This document shows positions 10,422-18,781 of a DNA stretch of 64,000 bases, one piece after another. The notes under the pieces were generated by a model, which was not told the origin of the DNA, did not search any database, and saw only the letters and a program-made list of their open reading frames with translations. Position numbers and translations under genes: made by a program. Position 1 is the first letter of the stretch, and the number at the start of each line of letters is the position of its first letter. The DNA comes from Dysgonomonas sp. 25 (lineage in GTDB: Bacteria; Bacteroidota; Bacteroidia; Bacteroidales; Dysgonomonadaceae): positions 62,001 through 126,000 of the forward strand of contig NZ_QVMN01000002.1 in NCBI RefSeq assembly GCF_010501075.1, given 5' to 3'.

Positions 10422-11327
10422 ATGAAGAAAATATTTAATATATTCGTTTTATTGGCAGGAGTAGCACTTCTCCTGCCCGGTTGCAGCCCGGATTCGCATA
10501 GCTTGGGAAGAATGGCTGATAAAAGTGAGCTGAATTTTAGTGTTACACTTGATCCTTCAAATTCGAACCAAATCATTATAGATTCCGATAATCTGGAATA
10601 CAGTGTGTACTGGGAATGGGACAACGAGGCCAAGGCCGCTGCCGGTTATTCTACAAAAACCGATGATGTTTTGTTTTTCGGTTTTGCAGGCGACTACACG
10701 TTCTCTTATTCTGTTTTGTCTGACGGGGGATTAGTAACGGCAGATCCTGTTACGGTAACTATCCCGACTTACAAACTTGATTATATGTCCAATCCATTGT
10801 GGACATACCTGACAGGTGGCGTTGGAATGGAAAAAGAATGGGTACTGGATTTGGATGCTGATGGCGAATCTCTTTATTTCGATGGACCTCTTTATTTTTA
10901 TGGGATCGGACATAGTTGGGAGACTGTTTCAGGTAGTGCTTATGATCCAACTGATCCTGATCAATGGAGCTGGTGTCCTGATTGGCCAAGTAATCAGTGG
11001 CTGATGCCTGCTGCCGATTTTGGTTCTTTGACATTCGGTGCTATTGTCGGGCATACGCTTACGGCTGACAAAAAGGTTGAAGGCATTGTTCAGGAGGGAA
11101 CTTACTGGCTCGACGTGGACAATCATATTCTGACAATGACCAATGCAACTATGCTGCGCGATGAAGGCCGTATATCAATTGTAACTAACTGGTCGAGAAT
11201 GACATTGTTATCTCTTACCAACGATGCCATGCAATTGGGGGTTTTACGCGATAATGACCCGAATGATGGTCCATGTCTGCTGGTATATAATTTCATCAGC
11301 AAAGATTACTATACTGCAAATAAATAA
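10422..11327 (+). CDS. Putative surface glycan-binding lipoprotein (SusE position)
   Basis: The 301-residue protein has a lipoprotein signal (LLPGC, Cys21). An Ig/PKD-like N-terminal domain (about 38-110) is followed by a tryptophan-rich C-terminal beta domain that I do not recognise at family level, with several exposed-looking WSWCPDW and NWSRM stretches. Its position directly after susD, 25 bp away, and its lipid anchor make a surface glycan-binding protein the best call, as in the third gene of many SusCD operons. No catalytic motif is visible. A long stem-loop follows 78 bp after the stop. Confidence 0.65.
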   Translation: MKKIFNIFVLLAGVALLLPGCSPDSHSLGRMADKSELNFSVTLDPSNSNQIIIDSDNLEYSVYWEWDNEAKAAAGYSTKTDDVLFFGFAGDYTFSYSVLSDGGLVTADPVTVTIPTYKLDYMSNPLWTYLTGGVGMEKEWVLDLDADGESLYFDGPLYFYGIGHSWETVSGSAYDPTDPDQWSWCPDWPSNQWLMPAADFGSLTFGAIVGHTLTADKKVEGIVQEGTYWLDVDNHILTMTNATMLRDEGRISIVTNWSRMTLLSLTNDAMQLGVLRDNDPNDGPCLLVYNFISKDYYTANK

Positions 11328-11405
11328 ATTTTTATCTCACCACGATATTACAAATAAATAAGGTTCTTAGGTTTTAGGTCAATTTAGGTTAAGTATGATA
11401 TCCGA

Positions 11406-11438
11406 CTTCTACCGGAGAGAAATATTCTCCGGTAGAAG
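11406..11438 (+). other. 13-bp perfect stem-loop between the SusCD-SGBP genes and GH2
   Basis: The arms CTTCTACCGGAGA (11406-11418) and TCTCCGGTAGAAG (11426-11438) pair perfectly around a 7-nt loop. No T-run follows, so it is not a standard intrinsic terminator. Its 3' base lies 22 nt before the GH2 start codon. Likely roles are mRNA processing, stabilisation of a cleaved end, or control of GH2 translation (inference). Confidence 0.75.
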
Positions 11439-11460
11439 GACGGATAAAAATGAAAAATCC

Positions 11461-13959
11461 ATGAAGTACATATATATCATTATTTTGTCGTCTCTCCTTT
11501 TTGCTTGTTCTCAACCACAGCAGGTGCGCGAAAGAAGCGAATTCGTAGCAGACTGGTCTTTCTATCCGGGAGACAAGCCCGAAGCATCGGAACCCGCTTT
11601 TGATGATTCTTCGTGGCGAAAACTCAATTTACCGCACGATTGGAGTATCGAAGCTGATTTCTCGGTTTCCAACCCTGCTACGCCCGGCGGTGGCGCATTG
11701 CCCGGCGGCATAGGATGGTACAGAAAGACATTCGACGTGGCTGAATCCGATACAGGAAAAATCTTCTATATCGACTTCGACGGGGTATATATGAACAGTT
11801 CGGTTTGGGTGAACGGGCAGTTGCTGGGCGAACGCCCCAACGGGTATATCTCCTTCCGTTACGACCTTACACCATATCTGAACTATGGCGGAACAAACAC
11901 AATCGCCGTAAAAGTGGATAATTCAAAACAACCCAATTCGCGTTGGTACTCGGGTTCGGGTATCTATCGCAATGTGTGGCTGACAAAAGTCAACCCATTA
12001 CATGTCGACCTTTGGGGAACATATCTTACCACACCCGAAGTGACCGAAAATCAAGCTAAAATAGTAGCTAACACAACTATACGCAACAACTACGGACAAC
12101 AACAGGAAGCAACACTACACACCATACTGCTCGACGCATCGGGCAAACAGGTAGCAACAATACAATCGCCTGTGACAACCGCTCAGGATACGACGGCTGT
12201 CGTAGAACAGACGCTGACAATAGACCACCCGCACTTGTGGTCGCTCGACGATCCGTATCTCTATACCGCTGTGACACAGATCGAACAAGACGGAAAAATA
12301 ATAGACGAATACAAAACAACAATAGGCATTCGCTATTTCGAATTCGATATCAATAAAGGTTTCTTTTTGAACGGGAAATCCGTAAAAATAAAAGGCGTAT
12401 GCAACCATCACGATTTGGGATGTCTCGGGGCTGCCGTAAACACCCGTGCCATCGAGCGCCAATTGGAAATATTGAAAGAAATGGGTTGCAACGGCATCCG
12501 TACGGCGCACAATCCGCCTGCGCCCGAATTGCTCGACCTATGCGACAGAATGGGCTTTATCGTCATGGACGAATCGTTCGATATCTGGCGCAAAAGGAAA
12601 AGCCAATACGACTATTCGCACTATTTTCCTGAATGGCACGAACGCGATTTGACTGATTTCATCCTGCGCGACCGTAACCATCCGTCCATCTTTATGTGGA
12701 GTATCGGAAACGAAGTGCTGGAGCAATGGTCGCATATCGACGCCGATACGATGGATATGAAGCAGGCGAATATGATACTCAACTTTGCCAATACGCTCAA
12801 TAAGGTCGAAAATTCACAAGACCTGCACGTCAATTCTATGCTGACAATCAAGCTCGCCGATATGGTTCGCGAATTAGATCCTACACGACCTATTACGTCA
12901 GGCAATAACGAGACGGAACCGGGCAACCATCTTTTCCGTTCGGGAGCGATGGATGTTATTGGGTTTAACTATCACGAATACAATTATATAGACTTTCATA
13001 AGAAATTTCCGAATCAAAAATTGATTCTGACCGAAACAACCTCCGGACTGATGTCGCGCGGATTCTATCTGATGCCGTCAGACAGCATATATATCTGGCC
13101 CATACGTTGGGATCTCCCATTCGATCGCCCTATACATCAGTGCTCATCGTACGATAACAATCATGTTCCGTGGGGAACTACACACGAGGGTACGTGGGAT
13201 TTGGTAAAAAAATACGACCATATTTCGGGTATGTATATCTGGACAGGCTTCGATTATCTGGGCGAACCAACACCATTCTGGTGGCCATCGCGTAGCTCCT
13301 ATTTCGGAATTATTGATTTGACAGGCTTCCCGAAAGATGTATACTATATGTATCAAAGCGAATGGACGGATAAAGATGTTTTGCATATCTTTCCGCATTG
13401 GAACTGGGAAGAAGGGCAGACAGTCGACATTTGGGCATATTACAACAATGCCGACGAAGTTGAGCTTCTCCTCAACGGCAAATCATTGGGACGCAAACAG
13501 AAAACAAACGATACGTACCACGTAATGTGGCGCATTCCATACGAAAAGGGAACATTGAAAGCCGTTTCGTATAAAGATGGCAAAGAGGTGTTGACCAAAG
13601 AAGTGAAAACGACCGGCCCGCCCGCTTCTATCCGCCTTGTAGCCGATAGAAATACGATTAAAGCCGACGGAAAAGACTTGTCTTTCGTCACAGTGGAAGT
13701 ATTGGATAGCAACGGGTTACCCGTTCCGACGGCAGACAATCTAATTCGTTTTTCAGTCAATGGTGATGGATTTATTGCCGGAACAGACAATGGAAATCCG
13801 ACAGATACCGTATCTTTGAAGAATCCTGACAGGCATCTTTTCAGTGGTAAAGCGTTGGCGGTTTTGCAGTCGACAAAGAAGAACGGTAAGATTTCTCTGA
13901 CAGCTCAATCTGAAGGTTTGCAGGAAGCAACAATTGAAATTGTAACTATAAAAGATTAG
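11461..13959 (+). CDS. GH2 family lipoprotein, probable beta-galactosidase
   Basis: I chose ATG 11461 because it gives a clean lipoprotein signal (LLFAC, Cys16); an in-frame ATG at 11395 lies before the stem-loop and would add 22 residues ahead of the signal. The 832-residue product has the GH2 sugar-binding domain (about 25-185, with WYSGSGIYRNVWL), an Ig-like domain, and a TIM barrel with acid/base E418 (WSIGNE) and nucleophile E525 (ILTETTSG). C-terminal DUF4982-like and Ig-like domains follow. In xyloglucan loci a GH2 of this type removes galactose from side chains; beta-glucuronidase or beta-mannosidase activity would be alternatives. It ends 3 bp before an SGNH esterase gene. Confidence 0.85.
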   Translation: MKYIYIIILSSLLFACSQPQQVRERSEFVADWSFYPGDKPEASEPAFDDSSWRKLNLPHDWSIEADFSVSNPATPGGGALPGGIGWYRKTFDVAESDTGKIFYIDFDGVYMNSSVWVNGQLLGERPNGYISFRYDLTPYLNYGGTNTIAVKVDNSKQPNSRWYSGSGIYRNVWLTKVNPLHVDLWGTYLTTPEVTENQAKIVANTTIRNNYGQQQEATLHTILLDASGKQVATIQSPVTTAQDTTAVVEQTLTIDHPHLWSLDDPYLYTAVTQIEQDGKIIDEYKTTIGIRYFEFDINKGFFLNGKSVKIKGVCNHHDLGCLGAAVNTRAIERQLEILKEMGCNGIRTAHNPPAPELLDLCDRMGFIVMDESFDIWRKRKSQYDYSHYFPEWHERDLTDFILRDRNHPSIFMWSIGNEVLEQWSHIDADTMDMKQANMILNFANTLNKVENSQDLHVNSMLTIKLADMVRELDPTRPITSGNNETEPGNHLFRSGAMDVIGFNYHEYNYIDFHKKFPNQKLILTETTSGLMSRGFYLMPSDSIYIWPIRWDLPFDRPIHQCSSYDNNHVPWGTTHEGTWDLVKKYDHISGMYIWTGFDYLGEPTPFWWPSRSSYFGIIDLTGFPKDVYYMYQSEWTDKDVLHIFPHWNWEEGQTVDIWAYYNNADEVELLLNGKSLGRKQKTNDTYHVMWRIPYEKGTLKAVSYKDGKEVLTKEVKTTGPPASIRLVADRNTIKADGKDLSFVTVEVLDSNGLPVPTADNLIRFSVNGDGFIAGTDNGNPTDTVSLKNPDRHLFSGKALAVLQSTKKNGKISLTAQSEGLQEATIEIVTIKD

Positions 13960-13962
13960 CAA

Positions 13963-14595
13963 ATGAAAAAGTTTCTACTCCTTTCGGTATTATTACTATG
14001 TACGATATCATGTTTGTGGGCACAAGATACAATAAGAGTGGCCTGCGTCGGTAACAGTATAACACGTGGATGGGGACTTCCGGAGGATTATCCTGCCATG
14101 CTGGGTAAAATACTGGGTGATAAATATAAAGTCGGAAATTTTGGCGAAAATTCCCGTACCGTACTCAATAGAGGCGACTACCCGTATATGCGTTCCGATG
14201 TATTCTTCGGAGCGTTGAAATTTATGCCGGATGTAGTTGTTATAAAACTGGGTACAAACGATTCCAAACCCGAAAACTGGCAATATGGCAGCGATTACGA
14301 GAAGGATTTGACCTCATTGATTACCATTTTCCAGCATATACCTTCACATCCCGAAATATACTTGTGCTACCCGGCTAAAGTCTATGGAGATACATGGGGT
14401 ATTAGTGATGAGACTATTACCAATAATATTATTCCCATTATAAAAAAAGTCGCCGAAGAAAGAAATCTGCAAATAATCGACCTTCATTCCGCTACCGATG
14501 GGATGGAAGAAAACTTTCCGGATAAGGTTCACCCCGATTCGCAGGGTGCTGCAGCAATTGCTGTAACTGTTTACAGGGCAATTGCAAAAGAATAA
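13963..14595 (+). CDS. SGNH/GDSL-family hydrolase, probable carbohydrate esterase
   Basis: The 210-residue protein has a signal peptide (LLLCTISCLWAQ). The SGNH blocks are visible: block I VGNSITRG (Ser32), block III KLGTND, and block V DKVHPD (Asp187, His190). Small secreted SGNH enzymes in glycan loci usually remove acetyl groups. With GH31 and GH2 upstream, deacetylation of an acetylated plant glycan such as xyloglucan is plausible, but this is inference. The gene is separated from GH2 by 3 bp and closes the first locus. The 256 bp after it hold repeats and the xylR promoter. Confidence 0.8.
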   Translation: MKKFLLLSVLLLCTISCLWAQDTIRVACVGNSITRGWGLPEDYPAMLGKILGDKYKVGNFGENSRTVLNRGDYPYMRSDVFFGALKFMPDVVVIKLGTNDSKPENWQYGSDYEKDLTSLITIFQHIPSHPEIYLCYPAKVYGDTWGISDETITNNIIPIIKKVAEERNLQIIDLHSATDGMEENFPDKVHPDSQGAAAIAVTVYRAIAKE

Positions 14596-14680
14596 CTTAT
14601 TGTGAAAATTAACATTTTGTTTTTGTAGGGGGCAACTACAGCCGATACCCTGCTAAAATCTTTCTGGATGCGGAAAGCTT

Positions 14681-14753
14681 ATTGTATTAATTACAATATA
14701 TATGCATGTTCTTATTGTATCTTGTATGATATATAAGTATCTGTTATACAATA
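14681..14753. repeat. Cluster of ATTGTAT/ATACAAT repeats upstream of xylR
   Basis: ATTGTA-TTAAT-TACAAT (14681-14697) is a perfect palindrome. TATTGTAT (14713-14720) and its inverse ATACAATA (14746-14753) form a second inverted pair 25 bp apart. The region is very AT-rich, so some of this may be chance. It could be additional regulator sites or the 3' end of the SGNH transcript. Confidence 0.3.
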
Positions 14754-14754
14754 T

Positions 14755-14778
14755 TTTAACTAAAAATAAATAGTTAAA
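14755..14778. promoter_or_regulatory. Candidate XylR operator
   Basis: TTTAACTA and TAGTTAAA form perfect 8-bp arms around an 8-bp AT spacer. The site lies about 27 bp upstream of the -7 element of xylR. NUDIX-type (NrtR-family) regulators bind palindromes of roughly this length. The arms are shared with the palindrome at 5551-5570. Assignment to XylR is inference from position. Confidence 0.45.
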
Positions 14779-14805
14779 CAGTATTCTTTTCCAAAGATAA
14801 ATTTA

Positions 14806-14813
14806 TACATTTG
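14806..14813 (+). promoter_or_regulatory. Candidate -7 element of the xylR-xylB-xylA operon
   Basis: TACATTTG fully matches TAnnTTTG and lies 38 bp before the xylR start. A -33 TTTG is not evident. Confidence 0.45.
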
Positions 14814-14851
14814 CCATACCGGCTAACCAATAAACTAAATAAACCGGCATC

Positions 14852-15568
14852 ATGAAAAACAGCTTCATACATACCTTTGTATCCATTGACTGTGTCGTAT
14901 TTGGCTTTCAGGATAATCAGCTCAATATTTTGCTGATTCAGCGCAATCCGGAACGGAACGAATCCAAAAACCTGAAGCTTCCGGGTAGCCTGATATATGA
15001 CCACGAAGACGTAGACGCAGCAGCCGGAAGAGTGCTATACGAATTGACAGGCATTAAAAAAATGGCACTGAAACAATTCCGTTGTTTTTCGTCTCCTGAC
15101 CGTGCCAATAAGCCCGAAGATATGAAGTGGCTCGATACGGCCTATCAACCGAATATCAATCGCCTGATAACAGTGGCTTATTTGTCGCTGTGCAAGGTAG
15201 ACCACAAATTGAATACCACCTCGAAGTATAAAGAGACTAAATGGTGCCCCATAAGCCGGATACCCGAATTGCCCTTCGACCATAATCAGATAGTATCCGA
15301 ATCGCTGGGCGAAGTACGCCGGTGGATAGAATATAATCCGACCATTGTCTTTGAACTCCTTCCCCGAAAATTTATGATAAGCCAATTGCATAAGTTATAT
15401 GAAGCGATATACGACAAGGCAATCGATATACGGAATTTTCATAAAAAGGTGGCTGCAATGCCTTATGTAGTGGCACTTGAAGAAAAACAAAAAGCTGTTT
15501 CGCACCGGGCAGCCCGTTACTACAAGTTCGATAAAAAAGCATACAATAAACTGAAAACAAACATCTAA
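14852..15568 (+). CDS. xylR: XylR, NUDIX-domain transcriptional regulator of xylose use
   Basis: The 238-residue protein has an N-terminal NUDIX fold (about 8-150) and a C-terminal winged-helix region (about 155-235), the NrtR-like architecture of Bacteroides sugar regulators (AraR/XylR group). The NUDIX box is degraded: where REUXEEXGU is expected the protein has GRVLYELTGI, so pyrophosphatase activity is unlikely and the domain probably serves as a sugar sensor. The gene order xylR-xylB-xylA-xylose permease is the one known in Bacteroides. It lies 15 bp before xylB. Whether it represses or activates is not visible in the sequence; the palindrome at 14755-14778 is the best operator candidate. 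Confidence 0.87.
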   Translation: MKNSFIHTFVSIDCVVFGFQDNQLNILLIQRNPERNESKNLKLPGSLIYDHEDVDAAAGRVLYELTGIKKMALKQFRCFSSPDRANKPEDMKWLDTAYQPNINRLITVAYLSLCKVDHKLNTTSKYKETKWCPISRIPELPFDHNQIVSESLGEVRRWIEYNPTIVFELLPRKFMISQLHKLYEAIYDKAIDIRNFHKKVAAMPYVVALEEKQKAVSHRAARYYKFDKKAYNKLKTNI

Positions 15569-15583
15569 TTATTATAACGAATT

Positions 15584-17062
15584 ATGTATTTATTAGGATA
15601 CGATATAGGAAGTTCGTCCGTAAAAGTTTGTCTGGTAGAAGCCGAATCGGGCAAAATCGTTGCCTCGGACTTTTATCCCAAACAGGAAATGGAGATAATA
15701 GCCCTCAAACCGGGATGGGCAGAGCAAAATCCCTCCGATTGGTGGGAAAACCTGAAAAAAGCTCATCAATCTGTTATGCAACAATCGGGTGTGCGCGGCG
15801 AAGATATAAAAGCTATCGGCATCACGTGGCAGATGCACGGGTTGGTATTGGTGGACAAAGACAAGAACGTCCTGCGTCCGTCTATTATCTGGTGCGACAG
15901 CCGTGCCGTACCGTATGGCGAAAAGGCATTCGAAGCGATAGGCGAGGAGAGAAGCCTCTCTCACCTGCTCAATTCGCCGGGCAACTTCACTGCATCCAAA
16001 CTGGCATGGGTGAAAGAGCATGAACCGCATATCTACGAAAAAATAGATAAACTGATGCTTCCGGGCGATTATATTGCCATGAAGTTGTCGGATGAAATTG
16101 TAATGACTATAGAAGGGTTATCAGAGGGAATTTTCTGGGATTTTCAAACGAAATCACTTTCCAACGACATATTAGCACACTACGGAATCCCGGAAAGTTT
16201 CTTTCCTGAAATCAAGCCGATATTTGGCTATCAGGGCGAAGTTTCGGCTTCGGCAGCCAAAGAATTGGGATTGAAACAAGGTACGCCTATCTCGTACCGT
16301 GCAGGCGACCAGCCCAACAATGCCTTGTCGCTCAATGTGTTCAATCCGGGCGAAGTAGCCTCTACGGCAGGTACTTCGGGGGTGGTGTATGGTGTTTCGG
16401 ACAAACTGGAATATGATCCGCTGTCTCGTGTAAATACCTTTGCACATGTTAATTATACGAAAGAACTCACCCGCTTGGGAATCCTCTTGTGTATCAACGG
16501 AACGGGTATTCTCAACTCGTGGCTGAAGCGCAATCTGGCTTTGGAGGGGTTGAGCTATAACGATATGAACAATCTGGCGGCGCAATCACCTGTTGGATCG
16601 AAAGGAATATCCATCATCCCATTCGGGAATGGAGCCGAGCGGGTATTGGAAAACAAGGATGTTAACTGCTCTATCCACGGCATCAACTTCAATATACACG
16701 ACAAGCGTGACATTCTGCGTGCAGCACAGGAAGGCATCGTTTTCTCCTATCAATACGGTATGGAGGTGATGCGGGAAATGGGTATGAATATACACCTTAT
16801 CCGTGCGGGACATGCCAATATGTTCCTCAGTCCGATTTTTGCGCAGTCGCTTGCGACTATCAGCGGGGCGACTATCGAGTTGTTCGATACCGACGGAGCA
16901 GCCGGAGCAGCACGCGGAGCAGGCATGGGAATCGGCTACTACAAATCGAACAACGAAGCATTTGCTTCTTTGGAGAAATTGGCTGTGGTAGAACCTGAAA
17001 CCAACAAAAAACAGGCGTACGCAGAGGCGTATGAAGTATGGAAATCACATTTGAATCAGTAG
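15584..17062 (+). CDS. xylB: Xylulokinase
   Basis: The 492-residue protein is an FGGY-family kinase. It has the N-terminal phosphate-binding start LLGYDIGSSSVKVCLVE, the substrate region ITWQMHGLVLVDKD with WCDSRAVPYG, the glycine-rich ASTAGTSGVVYG segment, and the C-terminal FGGY-type GAARGAGMGIGYY region. It phosphorylates D-xylulose made by the isomerase encoded next, feeding the pentose phosphate pathway in the cytoplasm. Length and neighbours agree with xylulokinase rather than gluconate or glycerol kinase. It follows xylR by 15 bp and is separated from xylA by 105 bp that hold a tandem repeat and a small hairpin. Confidence 0.94.
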   Translation: MYLLGYDIGSSSVKVCLVEAESGKIVASDFYPKQEMEIIALKPGWAEQNPSDWWENLKKAHQSVMQQSGVRGEDIKAIGITWQMHGLVLVDKDKNVLRPSIIWCDSRAVPYGEKAFEAIGEERSLSHLLNSPGNFTASKLAWVKEHEPHIYEKIDKLMLPGDYIAMKLSDEIVMTIEGLSEGIFWDFQTKSLSNDILAHYGIPESFFPEIKPIFGYQGEVSASAAKELGLKQGTPISYRAGDQPNNALSLNVFNPGEVASTAGTSGVVYGVSDKLEYDPLSRVNTFAHVNYTKELTRLGILLCINGTGILNSWLKRNLALEGLSYNDMNNLAAQSPVGSKGISIIPFGNGAERVLENKDVNCSIHGINFNIHDKRDILRAAQEGIVFSYQYGMEVMREMGMNIHLIRAGHANMFLSPIFAQSLATISGATIELFDTDGAAGAARGAGMGIGYYKSNNEAFASLEKLAVVEPETNKKQAYAEAYEVWKSHLNQ

Positions 17063-17094
17063 TAAACAAGTAGACAAGTAAACAAGTAAACAAA
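17063..17094 (+). repeat. Four tandem 8-bp repeats between xylB and xylA
   Basis: Directly after the xylB stop are four copies of TAAACAAG: exact at 17063 and 17079, with one change (TAGACAAG) at 17071, and ending TAAACAAA at 17087. Tandem repeats of this kind can vary in copy number by slippage. Confidence 0.7.
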
Positions 17095-17109
17095 AAGCTA
17101 TCAGCTTTT
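17093..17109 (+). other. Small hairpin between xylB and xylA
   Basis: AAAAGCT and AGCTTTT pair perfectly around the loop ATC, ending 58 nt before xylA. The short T4 tract and strong expected xylA expression argue for an mRNA processing or attenuation element more than a full terminator. Confidence 0.5.
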
Positions 17110-17167
17110 CAACTCGTCAACTCAAAAAAACATAATTGTCAAACCAACTAAATAATAAAAGAAAAAT

Positions 17168-18484
17168 ATGGCAACAAAAGAGTATTTTCCAAGTGTAGGA
17201 AAAATTAAATTCGAAGGAAAAAACAGTAAAAACCCGATGGCATTTCATTACTATGACCCTGAAAAAGTAGTGAAGGGCAAAAAAATGAAAGACTGGTTGA
17301 AATTTGCGATGGCTTGGTGGCACACACTTTGCGCCGAGGGTGGTGATCCGTTTGGCCCGGGTACAAAAACTTTCCCTTGGAATGAGGGTGCAACGGCTCT
17401 GGATAAAGCAAAAGCGAAAATGGATGCCGGATTTGAGTTTATGCAAAAAATAGGTATCGAATATTACTGCTTCCACGATGTGGATTTGATAGACGAAGCC
17501 GATACAATTGAAGAATATGAAGCAAACCTGAAAGCTATCGTAGCTTATGCCAAACAAAAGCAAGCCGAAACAGGCATTAAATTGCTTTGGGGTACGGCAA
17601 ACGTATTCGGTCACAAACGTTATATGAACGGTGCTGCTACCAACCCGAATTTCGATGTGGTTGCCCGTGCTGCCGTTCAGATCAAAAATGCGATTGACGC
17701 TACAATCGAACTTGGTGGTACCAACTATGTATTCTGGGGTGGCCGCGAAGGGTATATGTCTATCCTGAACACCGACCAGAAACGCGAAAAAGAACACTTG
17801 GCTCAAATGTTGACTTTGGCGCGTGACTATGCCCGTGCGAAAGGCTTTACAGGTACATTCCTTATCGAACCTAAACCGATGGAGCCGACTAAGCACCAAT
17901 ACGACTTCGATGTGGAAACGGTTGTCGGTTTCTTGCGCAACTATGGTTTGGATAAGGATTTCAAAATCAACATCGAAGTGAACCATGCAACATTGGCGGG
18001 ACATACATTCGAGCATGAACTGGCTTGTGCCGTAGATGCCGGAATGTTAGGTTCGATAGATGCCAACCGTGGCGACTATCAGAACGGATGGGATACCGAC
18101 CAGTTCCCGGTTGATTTGTACGATTTGGTGCAGGCTTATATTCAGATCATCCGCAACGATGGTTTAGGCAATGGCGGTACGAATTTCGATGCTAAAACAC
18201 GCCGTAACTCAACTGATTTGGAAGATATTTTTATCGCGCACATTTCGGGTATGGATGTGATGGCACGTGCATTGGAAATTGCTGCCGACTTGCTCGATAA
18301 TTCTCCTTATTGCCAGATGTTCAAAGAGCGTTATGCTTCGTTCGATGGCGGAAAGGGTAAAGAGTTTGAAGATGGTAAGCTGAAACTCGAAGATCTTGTT
18401 GCTTATGCCAAACAAAATGGCGAACCGAAACAAATAAGCGGGAAGCAGGAATTGTACGAGACACTTATCAATATGTATATTTAA
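17168..18484 (+). CDS. xylA: Xylose isomerase
   Basis: The 438-residue cytoplasmic enzyme interconverts D-xylose and D-xylulose. Recognisable sites are the catalytic His in [10 protein letters not shown] (His103), the metal-binding segments [16 protein letters not shown] and [18 protein letters not shown], and [20 protein letters not shown]. The signature [19 protein letters not shown] marks the class II (long) isomerases typical of Bacteroidetes. The length is normal. It is third in the xyl operon and is followed 12 bp later by a strong intrinsic terminator, so the permease gene downstream needs its own promoter or read-through. Confidence 0.97.
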   Translation: MATKEYFPSVGKIKFEGKNSKNPMAFHYYDPEKVVKGKKMKDWLKFAMAWWHTLCAEGGDPFGPGTKTFPWNEGATALDKAKAKMDAGFEFMQKIGIEYYCFHDVDLIDEADTIEEYEANLKAIVAYAKQKQAETGIKLLWGTANVFGHKRYMNGAATNPNFDVVARAAVQIKNAIDATIELGGTNYVFWGGREGYMSILNTDQKREKEHLAQMLTLARDYARAKGFTGTFLIEPKPMEPTKHQYDFDVETVVGFLRNYGLDKDFKINIEVNHATLAGHTFEHELACAVDAGMLGSIDANRGDYQNGWDTDQFPVDLYDLVQAYIQIIRNDGLGNGGTNFDAKTRRNSTDLEDIFIAHISGMDVMARALEIAADLLDNSPYCQMFKERYASFDGGKGKEFEDGKLKLEDLVAYAKQNGEPKQISGKQELYETLINMYI

Positions 18485-18496
18485 TATAAAAAAAAT

Positions 18497-18527
18497 AGCA
18501 AGGTTGGTGTATATCAGCCTTGCTGTT
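18497..18527 (+). terminator. Intrinsic terminator after xylA
   Basis: AGCAAGGTTGGT (18497-18508) pairs with ATCAGCCTTGCT (18513-18524) with G-U pairs, followed by GTTTTA. It would end the xylR-xylB-xylA transcript. Confidence 0.8.
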
Positions 18528-18553
18528 TTATCTATATACTGGGCCTCCCCCTG

Positions 18554-18605
18554 CCCCTCCGTAGGAGGGGAGTAAGGCCTCCCCTGCGGGGAGGTTGGAG
18601 GGGCT
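18554..18605. repeat. REP-like intergenic element, copy 1 (double hairpin)
   Basis: Two hairpins stand side by side: CCCCTCC-GTA-GGAGGGG (18554-18570) and CCTCCCC-TGC-GGGGAGG (18578-18594), followed by TTGGAGGGGCT. The GC content is far above the surrounding intergenic DNA. A degenerate second copy lies at 62129-62193, in front of sufS. Confidence 0.75.
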
Positions 18606-18697
18606 AAAAGTAACCACAAAAAAAAATGCCTTTCAGAAGTATACTTTTTGGCTGCTTTTTTAATTTAATATATTTATAATCAGATAGATATGTCTCT

Positions 18698-18722
18698 GTA
18701 AAAAGTAACAAAAAGGTAACAC
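18698..18722 (+). promoter_or_regulatory. Direct repeat AAAAAGTAACA / AAAAAGGTAACA upstream of xylE
   Basis: Two near-identical units sit next to each other, 60-84 bp before xylE. The first is part of GTAAAAAGTAACA, which recurs exactly on the opposite strand at 43014-43026. It is a candidate regulator site; the regulator is unknown. Confidence 0.35.
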
Positions 18723-18781
18723 TCCTGTAGTACCTAATAGGGAACTATAACTGAACAATATAAACCAAATAATACCATTAT

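Noticed and set aside
11395-11460. Upstream start for the GH2 gene
   Set aside because: It would place 22 residues before the lipoprotein signal and translate through a 13-bp stem-loop.
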